A stretch of DNA of 64,000 bases from Theocolax elegans (Eukaryota; Arthropoda; Insecta; Hymenoptera; Cerocephalidae). Of the stretch, positions 9,501 to 19,340 are shown piece by piece. The stretch covers positions 44,898,362-44,962,361 of the forward strand of contig CM047425.1 of the NCBI GenBank assembly GCA_026168455.1, written 5' to 3'. The notes beneath the pieces were generated by a model. That model was given only the letters and a program-made list of their open reading frames with translations. It searched no databases and was not told where the DNA came from. Position 1 is the first letter of the stretch; every line of letters begins with the position of its first letter. The position numbers and the translations under genes are program-made.

Positions 9501-11182
9501 ACGAAGACAATGATGATACAGAAGAAGACGAAGACAATGATGATACAGAAGAAGACGAAGACAACGGCGACACTGAAGAAGACGACATCGATCCAGGCAC
9601 AGGGAATGGCAGCGCCACTCCCACACCAACTATTAACAATAACCAGAACCTATCGCAAACAATACCGGACGAAATAAGAACCTATTGCGAAAATTCACCA
9701 AGAGAATTTATTATCACGGGCACAAATGAATCCCTAACGTTTAGAAAATCGAACTATGTACATTTTATGTCTGCTGATTGTGAACTGACGAAACCAATAG
9801 GAAAATTATTATACGAAATTAGAGCATTTGATTTAGAAACAATTAGAGACAAACGCCCAATTAAGGGCCAAATAATAATTTCGCAACGAGGAAAATACAA
9901 AATATTTCACGTTATTTGCAAAACAAACCACTACGAGAAAACCAATCCGAACGATATTAAACTCGGTTTAGAAAATCTGCGACAAGCATTGCAAAAAGAA
10001 GAAATACGCGATTTTAGAATTTCTCGCATTCACGACGAAACGGAATGCCTACCCAAAAATGGCCTTCTAAACCTTTTTAATGACGTGTTCAAAGATTGTC
10101 CTATCAAGATTACACTGTGTTACGGTCAAACTATTTTTGCCCCAGGAAATTTAAGGGAAATAATACTAAAAGAGGCCCATGACAGTCTAATAGGAGGGCA
10201 TAAAGGTATCACCAAGACCTATAAACGTATACGCGAAAAATTTTATTGGCCCAACATGAAAAATGAAATAACTGAGTATGTTAGATCGTGCAAGGCATGT
10301 CAAATCCAAAAATTAACAAGGGTTAAAACCAAAATGCCGATGATGATTACAGACACTCCAATAGAGGCCTTTTCTAAAGTGGCATTAGATACCGTCGGTC
10401 CTTTACCTTTAACCCCAAATGGTAACAGACACATTTTAACTATGCAATGTTTATTAACAAAATATTGCATAGCCGTTCCAGTACCAGACATTAAAGCAAC
10501 CACCATAGCACATGCTTTTGCTACACATTTTATTGCTATATATGGATCTCCAGACACTATTCTAACCGATCGAGGAACTAGTTTTTTAAATAAAGTATTT
10601 CGAGAGTTAGCTACGATCTTTAAAATTGATCACGTTACAACTTCTGGCTACATGGCTCAAACTAACGGCTCGATTGAACGAAGTCATATAGTATTAACAG
10701 AATACTTAAAAAGCAACCTTGATTACTACGAAGACTGGGATACATTAATACCGTTTGCCATGTTTTCTTATAATACGTCTGAACACACCTCAACGAAGTT
10801 CACACCTTATGAGATGGTGTTCGGAAAAATAGCAAAACCTCCCTCATCCATATTCATAAATAGAAATATTGAAACATACTCCGATTATGTTGCGGAATTA
10901 ATAAATAGACTTAACGAAATACAGATAACGGGAGCCCAAAACTTAAATAAAGCCAAACTCATCGAAAAACGCTATTATGACCAGAATGTTAAAGAAATAA
11001 ATTTAAACGAAGGCGATCAGGTCTTGGTTCTTCGAGAACCCAAAATGCATAAATTTGATAGCCAATATCACGGGCCTTACAATATTGTTGAGATAACAGA
11101 AAGGAATAACATAATTTTAGAAGATGAGAATGGAAAACGATTCCTAAAACATCCCAATAAACTTAAGTTATTTAACAAATAA
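6413..11182 (+). CDS. pol: Gypsy-A Pol: protease, RT, RNase H, macrodomain-like module, integrase
   Basis: Residues are counted from codon 6620; the frame is open back to 6413, overlapping gag by 184 bases at -1. Order: aspartic protease (DTG at 16-18), reverse transcriptase (D379 and YIDD at 441-444), RNase H (D590, E631, D656, D699), a linker of about 300 residues with an AT-hook (KRKPGRPRK, 722-730) and three acidic repeats of about 10 residues (near 960-990), a macrodomain-like module (about 1029-1170), then integrase with HHCC zinc site (H1187, H1194, C1224, C1227) and catalytic D1257, D1317, E1353. All catalytic residues are in place with no stop, so Pol could be active. The usual Gypsy RNase H to integrase distance is far shorter. 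Confidence 0.95.
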   Translation, partial: LRQEPTYKTIRRQICPKRKIPFAAFKLKYGSANQRVSEPQRSQIAQRSIQRPNKDIRLAKLDRSTPIVRLKIPQLKNSYGNFLIDTGSDVNLLKSTALRHNVEIEYDDTINLFGISGSKVSTLGSCDLHIQGKPVNFHLSNSCLPDNCEGILGTEFLAKEKAEISFHNRTLITTNAPITPIPFITQDQIESKSQNDTIGQYYIIKARARQVISIPVTNDITEGYIERVNLPEGIYLGNAAVRNHGRKCYAFIVNTHNRDTKVYIPPQTIEPFEMDEVIDDFRDYPFPTSPNKNFHSRFEELKGNLHLQHLNNEEIDSIMPLIEEYQDIFHLSNERLPATNICKHKIPTIDEQPINTRQYRYPPIHKDEINKQINQMLEQGIIQPSSSPYNSPLWIVPKKPDSKGNKRWRLVIDFRKLNEKTIGDAYPLPNINEILDRLGAAKYFSIFDLSSGFHQILMDEKDRSKTAFSTPGGHYEYVRMPFGLKNAPAQFQRAMEIALSGLVEIEVFIYIDDIVVYASSLQEHQNKLKKLFKLLRAANLRLQPDKCEFLRKEVCYLGHIISDKGVKPNPDKIKDVKRFPRPKTPKNVREFLGLAGYYRRFIENFSKRAKPLSDLLKKDTEFVWTSQQEDSFQDLKETLCKEPILQYPDFTRPFVLTTDASNVAIGAILSQGPIGRDLPIAYTSRVLNNAERNYSTTEKECLAFVYAVNHFRSYLFGREFELVSDHRALLWLHSVKDPSSRLVRWRLRLAEYQYKVVYKPGKVNLNADALSRNVPEAAAYPIIEENDVPEKRKPGRPRKNSQSIKPPQPPLTSTPIASRLRSKDPQKSNSPPPPQYNETSDEGDESEKESEYNEEGPPVPSIRRSMLPSLLPQPPYLPSEQLENSATNDEDISSLFHIENSEDESDDDEASAKLRDIVKNIQGESSGVSFSQLENAIEKVKSITNDMREINSSMDENLSMLQNFNPQKSTKTDPIDPVPPDPGIPENSNDINQKPTNQPKPLSHSTPFPTKSNKPRYSPLNNLTIPQEENEDNDDTEEDEDNDDTEEDEDNGDTEEDDIDPGTGNGSATPTPTINNNQNLSQTIPDEIRTYCENSPREFIITGTNESLTFRKSNYVHFMSADCELTKPIGKLLYEIRAFDLETIRDKRPIKGQIIISQRGKYKIFHVICKTNHYEKTNPNDIKLGLENLRQALQKEEIRDFRISRIHDETECLPKNGLLNLFNDVFKDCPIKITLCYGQTIFAPGNLREIILKEAHDSLIGGHKGITKTYKRIREKFYWPNMKNEITEYVRSCKACQIQKLTRVKTKMPMMITDTPIEAFSKVALDTVGPLPLTPNGNRHILTMQCLLTKYCIAVPVPDIKATTIAHAFATHFIAIYGSPDTILTDRGTSFLNKVFRELATIFKIDHVTTSGYMAQTNGSIERSHIVLTEYLKSNLDYYEDWDTLIPFAMFSYNTSEHTSTKFTPYEMVFGKIAKPPSSIFINRNIETYSDYVAELINRLNEIQITGAQNLNKAKLIEKRYYDQNVKEINLNEGDQVLVLREPKMHKFDSQYHGPYNIVEITERNNIILEDENGKRFLKHPNKLKLFNK
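9704..10129 (+). other. Macrodomain-like module inside Gypsy-A Pol
   Basis: About 140 residues between RNase H and integrase follow the order of a small TARG1/ALC1-type macrodomain as I know that family: an N-terminal strand with 'VHFMSADCEL', where such domains have a His/Cys-Ile-Ser-x-Asp strand; a central strand 'GKYKIFHVICK', where they have the conserved Tyr-rich strand and Lys; a helix 'LGLENLRQAL'; a strand 'FRISRI', where they have the P-R-I-G-x-G loop; and a final strand 'IKITLCYG'. The glycine-rich ADP-ribose loops are not preserved, so binding or hydrolysis of ADP-ribose may be lost. This is a fold-level judgement by eye. Confidence 0.5.
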
Positions 11183-11194
11183 AACTTTTTCCAG
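11183..11194 (+). promoter_or_regulatory. Candidate splice acceptor for env mRNA
   Basis: A pyrimidine run followed by CCAG ends at 11194, 21 bases before the env ATG and just after the pol stop. Env of Gypsy-type retroviruses is made from a spliced RNA, so an acceptor is expected here. The matching donor was not located. Confidence 0.4.
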
Positions 11195-11215
11195 AATATC
11201 GGAAACTCAAACACC

Positions 11216-13156
11216 ATGAACATGATGAAGCTGTTCACCATATTTGCGCTTCTCTTCCTCGCACGGTTAATAGCAGCCCAAACCATCATTGGCTACGATT
11301 GCGGAGGACGCGGACTAAATATAAGCAAGATATCAACCTTAAGCGTAAAAGACTGTGATATTCCGTCACCTAGAGCCATGATTCATCAAAGATATATTAG
11401 ATTATTACAAATTGCAAAATTTGGCGCTATAAAAGTAAAGCAATGTAAAGTAGAAATATCCAGAATAATCTACCATTGTGGCATGTATTCTCATGTCTCA
11501 GTAGTTGCTGGCGGGCAACTCGAATACATCCAGGAAGTCTCCCGCGAAAGCTGTGAAGAAATGCACATTGCTGGCGTGGCTAAGATAGGGTACAACACTT
11601 TAATCTCAGGATTACAACCTAATAGCACGACCGTCCGAGCCGTCACCCTAGCGGGATCCTTAAAAATGGATGGCACTTGCGACGGAACCCAATACTCCGA
11701 GATGCATGGAACATGGGACGACGTTGTAGTACAAGCCAGTGTCAGAATAACCTTATCTTCGTACACCGCCAGTACAAATACAAACAGCAATCAAATGCGA
11801 CTTCGCTCCGGAACTATCTGTAAGTTATCCAAAGAAACTTGCATGGACAACGTAGGAGGCCAAACCTACTGGAGGAACATACCATCAAGCAACTGCAGAT
11901 TCGAAGATTATCAAGTCTTATTCGAAGGGAAGGCACATATAACTACCAACTTGGAGGAACCGATTCAAAGACCCTTATATACTGTCCAAAGTCAGGATTT
12001 CACCTTCTCATTAATTAGCACGGGAAAAATCCAAGTCTGTGGTTATATGTTCCTCAAAACTGAACACCCGAAATTGTTTATATCCGAAGCGAGCGATGAC
12101 GAAGCCCCTTTCGCACAAACGAAGAAACCATTGCCGGAAAATATAGATTTATTTACTTACGTTAACTCGAAATTCGTTTATGTAGAACGCCATGTCCGTC
12201 GACAAATGGACCGCTTGTACCGCGACATTATCATGCAAAAGTGTTTAGTTGAAAGAAAGGTACTAAAAAACCTACTATCCTTTTCCACCATTAAACCTGA
12301 TGAGTTTGCCTACAATTTAATGGGAGAACCCGGTTACCTCGCCGTCATCACGGGCGAAGTAACAAGGCTCATCAAGTGCTTACCAGTTCAAGTCTCCATC
12401 AGACGTACCGAAAACTGTTTTATAGAATTGCCGGTTTGGAAAAGCAATTCGACCTACTTTCTCACGCCGAAAACTCATATCCTCCTGAGGAAAGGGACGG
12501 AAATCCCATGCGATGCCGCAATTCCGTCGACCTATAAAATTAATGACAGTTGGTACGAACTGACACCTAATCCAAGGAAGACAACTCCACCTGAAGTCCT
12601 TGAACCTAATGTAGCATTTAACTGGACATACGAAGATCCAGGAGCACTAGCAACCAGCGGCATCTACACCATCGAAGAACTGGACAATCTCTAAGAGAGA
12701 ATTATGTTCCCCATGGAACAACCAGCCTTACTTAACACGCTAACAAGAGGCATAACTGGATTGTCGGTCGACAACCAAGGCGTTTCCCTTCATAACCTCC
12801 TGAACGAAGATACCATCGAACATATGGCCACATCTTTCTGGCAGAGGCTATGGAATAAATTCTTCGTTTTTGGGAATACGATGTCCGGTATTCTCGGTGT
12901 ATTCCTAATAATTAAATTTATGAAAGCGTCAGCCGATACCATACTCCAGGGTTACGCCCTTCATCAAGTATACGGCTGGTCAGTAAAACTGTTGGCAGCT
13001 GTATGGACCTCCTTAACCCAATTCCTTCTGCACTCTGCCCATCGAAGAAATCAAAAGGAAGATGCGGAACGGGCGGAACCAAAGGAACTGATAGTTATGG
13101 AAACAAAAGACATTTCAAAAACGCCTCCTCGCTCCTTATCCTCTGATATCCCGTAA
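11216..13156 (+). CDS. env: Gypsy-A Env-like glycoprotein, split by one in-frame stop
   Basis: The frame begins with a clear signal peptide (residues 1-22, hydrophobic core FTIFALLFLARLIAA) and runs 492 codons to a TAA at 12692-12694. The same frame reopens and runs to 13156. The ectodomain has many cysteines, several Asn-X-Ser/Thr sites (near 35, 136, 411 and 469) and an Arg-rich RHVRR at 325-329 that could be a furin-type site. After the stop lies a membrane segment (12860-12922), a second hydrophobic stretch (12971-13030) and a basic/acidic tail, so a product ending at the stop would lack its anchor. The cysteine pattern recalls glycoproteins of chuvirus-like negative-strand RNA viruses captured by insect retroelements, rather than baculovirus-F-type errantivirus Env; this is recall, not a search. 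Confidence 0.72.
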
Positions 13157-13191
13157 ACAAGTAGAGTACCAATCTAGAAGTAAACATTTCA

Positions 13192-13368
13192 CTATTTTTT
13201 TTCTTTTTCTTTTTTTTTTTTTTTTTGAGGTATAAGGAAATTTAGAGTAGTGTAATATTAGTGTAGTTATGTAGCTAATTAAAATGAAAGGTAATTATAT
13301 TAACTTGTTGCGATAGATAATAAGATTAGGTAATAATATACTTATTCCCATATTTCTGTAAATTACAG
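13192..13368 (+). promoter_or_regulatory. Pyrimidine tract and candidate acceptor before the 3' ORF
   Basis: A long T-rich tract (13192-13226) is followed further on by 'TTTCTGTAAATTACAG' ending at 13368, an AG acceptor 30 bases before the ATG of the 3' ORF. This suggests a separately spliced RNA for that ORF. Confidence 0.35.
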
Positions 13369-13398
13369 CTGCTGATCTGCTGTAAACCCCACTCGAAA

Positions 13399-14094
13399 AT
13401 GCCCCCAACTACGATTACCCTCACAGAGGGCAAGAAAAAGAAGAAGGGCAAACGTGGCGGTCAAAGGACCCGCCTACGACGTGAGCAGTGGCGATTTATG
13501 CAGGCCGCCAGACAAGCGAAAGCTAACATAGGGCCAACTGATTTCAAGGAATATCTCGAGGAGAACGACCTCGGGCTTGCGAATCTGTTCCGCCTTGACA
13601 ATATTGTAGCAGACCCAAATGCCGTGAGTTATTTTACCACGGCTCAAGAAGACCCGCTCGCCATGGAGGTAGAGCCATCCGACCAAGGCTTCCTAGAGCC
13701 AAGGATCGTTGACATTAATGAAATTTTAAAACGCACAACCTCCGATGATAAACCTACGCGTGGACTAAGCCCGATACTGTCAGACAATGAAGAATATCCG
13801 GCAGACTACAGGCCGCCTACACCACACTGCTCCCCACTCCGGGAAAGCCAGGCCACGACAACAACGAAACAAAAACACAGGTCTCACAAAAAAAAGAAAA
13901 AAAATAATAAAGAAAAAGAACGAGACAGCAAACATAAAAGCAAGAACAAGAAACACAAGAAAAACCGACATCACCAAAGCGAAAGAAAAACGGACCAAAA
14001 GGCGAAGGAAAATAAGCCAAAAGGGTTTAAGATACCCAAAACAAAAGAATTTAGATCTGGACCACCGGGCCAGACTCAAGGCGGATTATTCTGA
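13399..14094 (+). CDS. Gypsy-A 3' ORF: lysine-rich accessory protein
   Basis: A 231-residue protein encoded between env and the 3' LTR, where complex retroviruses keep accessory genes and simple Gypsy elements have nothing. The N-terminus has two basic clusters (KKKKKGK, then RTRLRREQWR), resembling an Arg-rich RNA-binding or nuclear signal. The middle (about 55-150) is acidic and proline-containing, and the last 80 residues are dominated by Lys, His and Arg. It has no stop and its codon use looks selected over the first 150 residues. A nucleic-acid-binding role is inference from charge only; the lysine tail could be partly low-complexity drift. No family recognised. Confidence 0.6.
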   Translation: MPPTTITLTEGKKKKKGKRGGQRTRLRREQWRFMQAARQAKANIGPTDFKEYLEENDLGLANLFRLDNIVADPNAVSYFTTAQEDPLAMEVEPSDQGFLEPRIVDINEILKRTTSDDKPTRGLSPILSDNEEYPADYRPPTPHCSPLRESQATTTTKQKHRSHKKKKKNNKEKERDSKHKSKNKKHKKNRHHQSERKTDQKAKENKPKGFKIPKTKEFRSGPPGQTQGGLF

Positions 14095-14140
14095 ATTAAG
14101 TTTATAATGGAAGAGTTACCATACGGCAACTTTCCAAATT

Positions 14141-14150
14141 AGGAGAGGCA
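14141..14150 (+). promoter_or_regulatory. Polypurine tract
   Basis: AGGAGAGG lies immediately before the TGTAAC start of the 3' LTR, the expected place and composition for the plus-strand primer of reverse transcription. Confidence 0.75.
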
Positions 14151-15981
14151 TGTAACGAGTGCACAAAATTTTTAATTTAATTTTGCTATTATTCTTCCCC
14201 TCAGGTATAATATCTATACACGAACGATGTTTTACACAAATCAACACATGTTTAACGTGTAAAACATCGTTTAAATAGATATCTGAGTGAAAAATATATC
14301 TTTCATGTAAGAAAACATTTTTGAAAGAAACGAACACTCGGGAAATGTTCGTTACACTCGTATCACTAAACGATAGCCCAAGTAAATAAACTGCCCTCTT
14401 AGCTTGGGAAATTGCCGATAACGCTTCCCGTTGCGCAACATTCGATCGTTCACTAAAATTTTCCCTGCGCCTACGTGTTTTATTTTCTTATTATTTTACG
14501 CACGTTTTATAATTTTTATAAATAATAAACATGAACTAAGTTAAGCTAATTAATATGGTAAATAGAATTGCGTTAAAATACTGACGTTGGAGTCGCATTT
14601 TGAAAAACCTCGCATTAAAATACACACTTATGTTGGAATAAAAATTAGAATTAATTAACTAAAATTGAATCAAAATTCTATTTAAATGATGTTAAACAAT
14701 ACTATAATATTATATTTAATCAAGTAACTGTATCTAGCATGGAATTCAAACTTTTGATCAAAAAGAACAATAGTAATAAAAATTTAATTATCTATTCCTA
14801 CAAATAAAATTTCGCACATCACAATATTTATTCCAACATTTATTTAAACAAACCTAACATAAAATTACACAATACACCAACTCTAATAATGAAAATTGCA
14901 AATGTACTTACATCTATTATTTACGGATAAAACACAAAATACATGTACAATTATGTAAAATTTTAAAAAGCAATAATTCTGTACAATTACCGCACACATA
15001 TATATATATATATTTATTATTTTTCTAAAAAAAGACCAAGCACATTTTAATGCGACCGAAAATTCGAATTTTTCTTCTTCCAAAATTGTTTACAACAATT
15101 TTAATAATAAGTTTACATATTTATAAACATTTTAAAATTATCAAATAAACAAAATACTTAAAATTTATAAAAATCGAAGAAAAGTTCGAAAATGCACTCC
15201 CACCATTTTTTTTGTATCTATCGAATAGAGATAAGCGCATAGGTATTTAAGGGCGAAGAAAATACGGCCCCGCGCTAATTGTCGGTAGTCCATAGGCTCG
15301 ACAGTTTTCCACCGTCTCTCCTACGGGCAACAGGGCATTTTATTTTTCTAATTGATTACGTTTCTCGCTGCATTTTTGTATTTTCTTCGCTCGGTATTAA
15401 ACGCGACTCGTACTTAGAGTCTCGGGCGCTTGTTGAATAGTAACTAATATATACATATATATATTCGACTATTCGTATTTTCCGGCGAATCAAATCAACA
15501 TCGAAGCGAAAGGGGACAGCGTACCTGATTATTCACTGTATAAGGTAAAATAAATATTGTAATAATTAAAACTAACCCCTTAATTTGTCTTTTATATAAA
15601 AATACCTTGGTTGGACAAAAGCGTGGATCTCGCAGTTGCTCTGCAAAGTCTACCCTTTTGTTCCATTTTTTGCACCTCTCTTATTTCTCTAACGCAGAAA
15701 AAGCCGGATTCGCTGCTGTTCAGCAAATCTTGGTTTTGACGAGTATTATATACATACATATATACATTTGTCTAACAGAGAATCCCAATTGAGTAGCGCT
15801 GCCGTTCAGCATTACCTTTTGAGTCCTCCTTTCTGTGTTTTCTTGTCTAATTTTCAGACAAATAATAGGAGAGTGCTGTCGTTCAGCACCTTCTATTGTT
15901 ATTGTCACGCATCTCTTTCTCTCTCTTTCTCGCTCACCGCCGATCGTACTCCCTAGGGCCAGTGCGACGCTCGGACTCTCT

Positions 15982-16035
<54 letters not shown>

Positions 16036-16494
16036 ACTCTAGCCCGTACAATTGCTCCGGAGTAGACCCGACGCAACGAGGAGAGAAGTAGCCATTTTGG
16101 GCCATTGCCCCTACTCTCCCTCGGCGCGGCACGCGTCCACTTGCCATAGCAAGCAGACGCCCATCGTTCCTTCTCTCTCTCTCGACCCCTCTCTGTCTAG
16201 CCAAGCGCAGTAGCGGAGCTTGGGGTAGAGACGGGCCCGTTTAGTCTGTCTCTCTCTCGCGTATACGGAGACCCCTCCTGGTCTCTCCCTCTCTCTCTCT
16301 CTTACTCTCGCTCCGTTCCTGGCCTAGCCTAGCGCAGTACCAGCGAACGGATAAATTTAAGTTAAAATAGGAGTAACCCTTCCTGGTTCATCCTGAGACT
16401 TCTTGTTATACATAAATATCCGGTCATAGCCGGATTCGTATACAAGAAAGGAAAGGAAAATTAAATAAGCCCCTCCTGGCGTTTTCTTTCGTAC

Positions 16495-16548
<54 letters not shown>

Positions 16549-16978
16549 CACCTACAGTCAAGGTGCATAATTTCGACGGGAGGCGCAGCCACTCTGCATC
16601 AACCGTTGGAAGTGAGGTGCAAGGACTACGCTGCCGCACAGCAGAGTTCTGCACTTCAACCTCGCTGCCGTTCAGCGGGGTCTTGTACTAAAACTTCGCT
16701 GCCGTTCAGCGGGGTTCTGCACTTCAACTTCGCTGCCGTTCAGCAAAGTTGAAGTCTAATATCACGTAAATAGGAACGCTGCAGTTCAGCGAATCCGACT
16801 CTACTGTGACCACGACACTTTACTTACATTCTCTCTCTCTCTCTCTTTTCCCTCTATTCCCTTTTCTATCCACTTTCTCCAAATCCTCTTTGTTTCTTTC
16901 TTAAATACCATATATGCGTATACGTAAATGTATATATATTATATATATATACGTATTACGCATTCTATAAAGGTCGTT
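14151..16978 (+). repeat. 3' LTR of Gypsy-A, first partial copy
   Basis: This copy matches LTR positions 81 to about 2909. From about 16775 the match becomes ragged, with several one-base indels, and then stops. It shares single-base variants with the second copy (for example GGGCGCTTG, against GGGCGCGTG in the 5' LTR), so both derive from the same 3' LTR. The stem-loop array up to the copy's end is kept. Confidence 0.88.
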
Positions 16979-17044
16979 CTATACCGTTCCGACTCGATGT
17001 TATAATATAGGAATTCCATAGAACATGTCACGAATTTTCCCCCC
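16979..17044. other. Unmatched seam between two 3' LTR copies
   Basis: These 66 bases match no other part of the LTR that I can see, and the LTR sequence before them is increasingly error-like. It could be a low-quality read end retained in assembly, or filler DNA at a real rearrangement. Confidence 0.55.
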
Positions 17045-18769
17045 AACATCGTTTAAATAGATATCTGAGTGAAAAATATATCTTTCATGTAAGAAAACAT
17101 TTTTGAAAGAAACGAACACTCGGGAAATGTTCGTTACACTCGTATCACTAAACGATAGCCCAAGTAAATAAACTGCCCTCTTAGCTTGGGAAATTGCCGA
17201 TAACGCTTCCCGTTGCGCAACATTCGATCGTTCACTAAAATTTTCCCTGCGCCTACGTGTTTTATTTTCTTATTATTTTACGCACGTTTTATAATTTTAT
17301 AAATAATAAACATGAACTAAGTTAAGCTAATTAATATGGTAAATAGAATTGCGTTAAAATACTGACGTTGGAGTCGCATTTTGAAAAACCTCGCATTAAA
17401 ATACACACTTATGTTGGAATAAAAATTAGAATTAATTAACTAAAATTGAATCAAAATTCTATTTAAATGATGTTAAACAATACTATAATATTATATTTAA
17501 TCAAGTAACTGTATCTAGCATGGAATTCAAACTTTTGATCAAAAAGAACAATAGTAATAAAATTTAATTATCTATTCCTACAAATAAAATTTCGCACATC
17601 ACAATATTTATTCCAACATTTATTTAAACAAACCTAACATAAAATTACACAATACACCAACTCTAATAATGAAAATTGCAAATGTACTTACATCTATTAT
17701 TTACGGATAAAACACAAAATACATGTACAATTATGTAAAATTTTAAAAAGCAATAATTCTGTACAATTACCGCACACATATATATATATATATTTATTAT
17801 TTTTCTAAAAAGGACCAAGCACATTTTAATGCGACCGAAAATTCGAATTTTTCTTCTTCCAAAATTGTTTACAACAATTTTAATAATAAGTTTACATATT
17901 TATAAACATTTTAAAATTATCAAATAAACAAAATACTTAAAATTTATAAAAATCGAAGAAAAGTTCGAAAATGCACTCCCACCATTTTTTTTGTATCTAT
18001 CGAATAGAGATAAGCGCATAGGTATTTAAGGGCGAAGAAAATACGGCCCCGCGCTAATTGTCGGTAGTCCATAGGCTCGACAGTTTTCCACCGTCTCTCC
18101 TACGGGCAACAGGGCATTTTATTTTTCTAATTGATTACGTTTCTCGCTGCATTTTTGTATTTTCTTCGCTCGGTATTAAACGCGACTCGTACTTAGAGTC
18201 TCGGGCGCTTGTTGAATAGTAACTAATATATACATATATATATTCGACTATTCGTATTTTTCGGCGAATCAAATCAACATCGAAGCGAAAGGGGACAGCG
18301 TACCTGATTATTCACTGTATAAGGTAAAATAAATATTGTAATAATTAAAACTAACCCCTTAATTTTGTCTTTTTATATAAAAATACCTTGGTTGGACAAA
18401 AGCGTGGATCTCGCAGTTGCTCTGCAAAGTCTACCCTTTTGTTCCATTTTTTGCACCTCTCTTATTTCTCTAACGCAGAAAAAGCCGGATTCGCTGCTGT
18501 TCAGCAAATCTTGGTTTTGACGAGTATTATATACATACATATATAACATTTGTCTAACAGAGAATCCCAATTGAGTAGCGCTGCCGTTCAGCATTACCTT
18601 TTGAGTCCTCCTTTCTGTGTTTTCTTGTCTAATTTTCAGACAAATAATAGGAGAGTGCTGTCGTTCAGCACCTTCTATTGTTATTGTCACGCATCTCTTT
18701 CTCTCTCTCTCTTTCTCTCTCTTTCTCGCTCACCGCCGATCGTACTCCCTAGGGCCAGTGCGACGCTCG

Positions 18770-18824
<55 letters not shown>

Positions 18825-19284
18825 ACTCTAGCCCGTACAATTGCTCCGGAGTAGACCCGACGCAACGAGGAGAGAAGTAGCCATTTTGGGCCATTGCCCC
18901 TACTCTCCCTCGGCGCGGCACGCGTCCACTTGCCATAGCAAGCAGACGCCCATCGTTCCTTCTCTCTCTCTCGACCCCTCTCTGTCTAGCCAAGCGCAGT
19001 AGCGGAGCTTGGGGTAGAGACGGGCCCGTTTAGTCTGTCTCTCTCTCGCGTATACGGAGACCCCTCCTGGTCTCTCCCTCTCTCTCTCTCTTACTCTCGC
19101 TCCGTTCCTGGCCTAGCCTAGCGCAGTACCAGCGAACGGATAAATTTAAGTTAAAATAGGAGTAACCCTTCCTGGTTCATCCTGAGACTTCTTGTTATAC
19201 ATAAATATCCGGTCATAGCCGGATTCGTATACAAGAAAGGAAAGGAAAATTAAATAAGCCCCTCCTGGCGTTTTCTTTTCGTAC

Positions 19285-19340
<56 letters not shown>

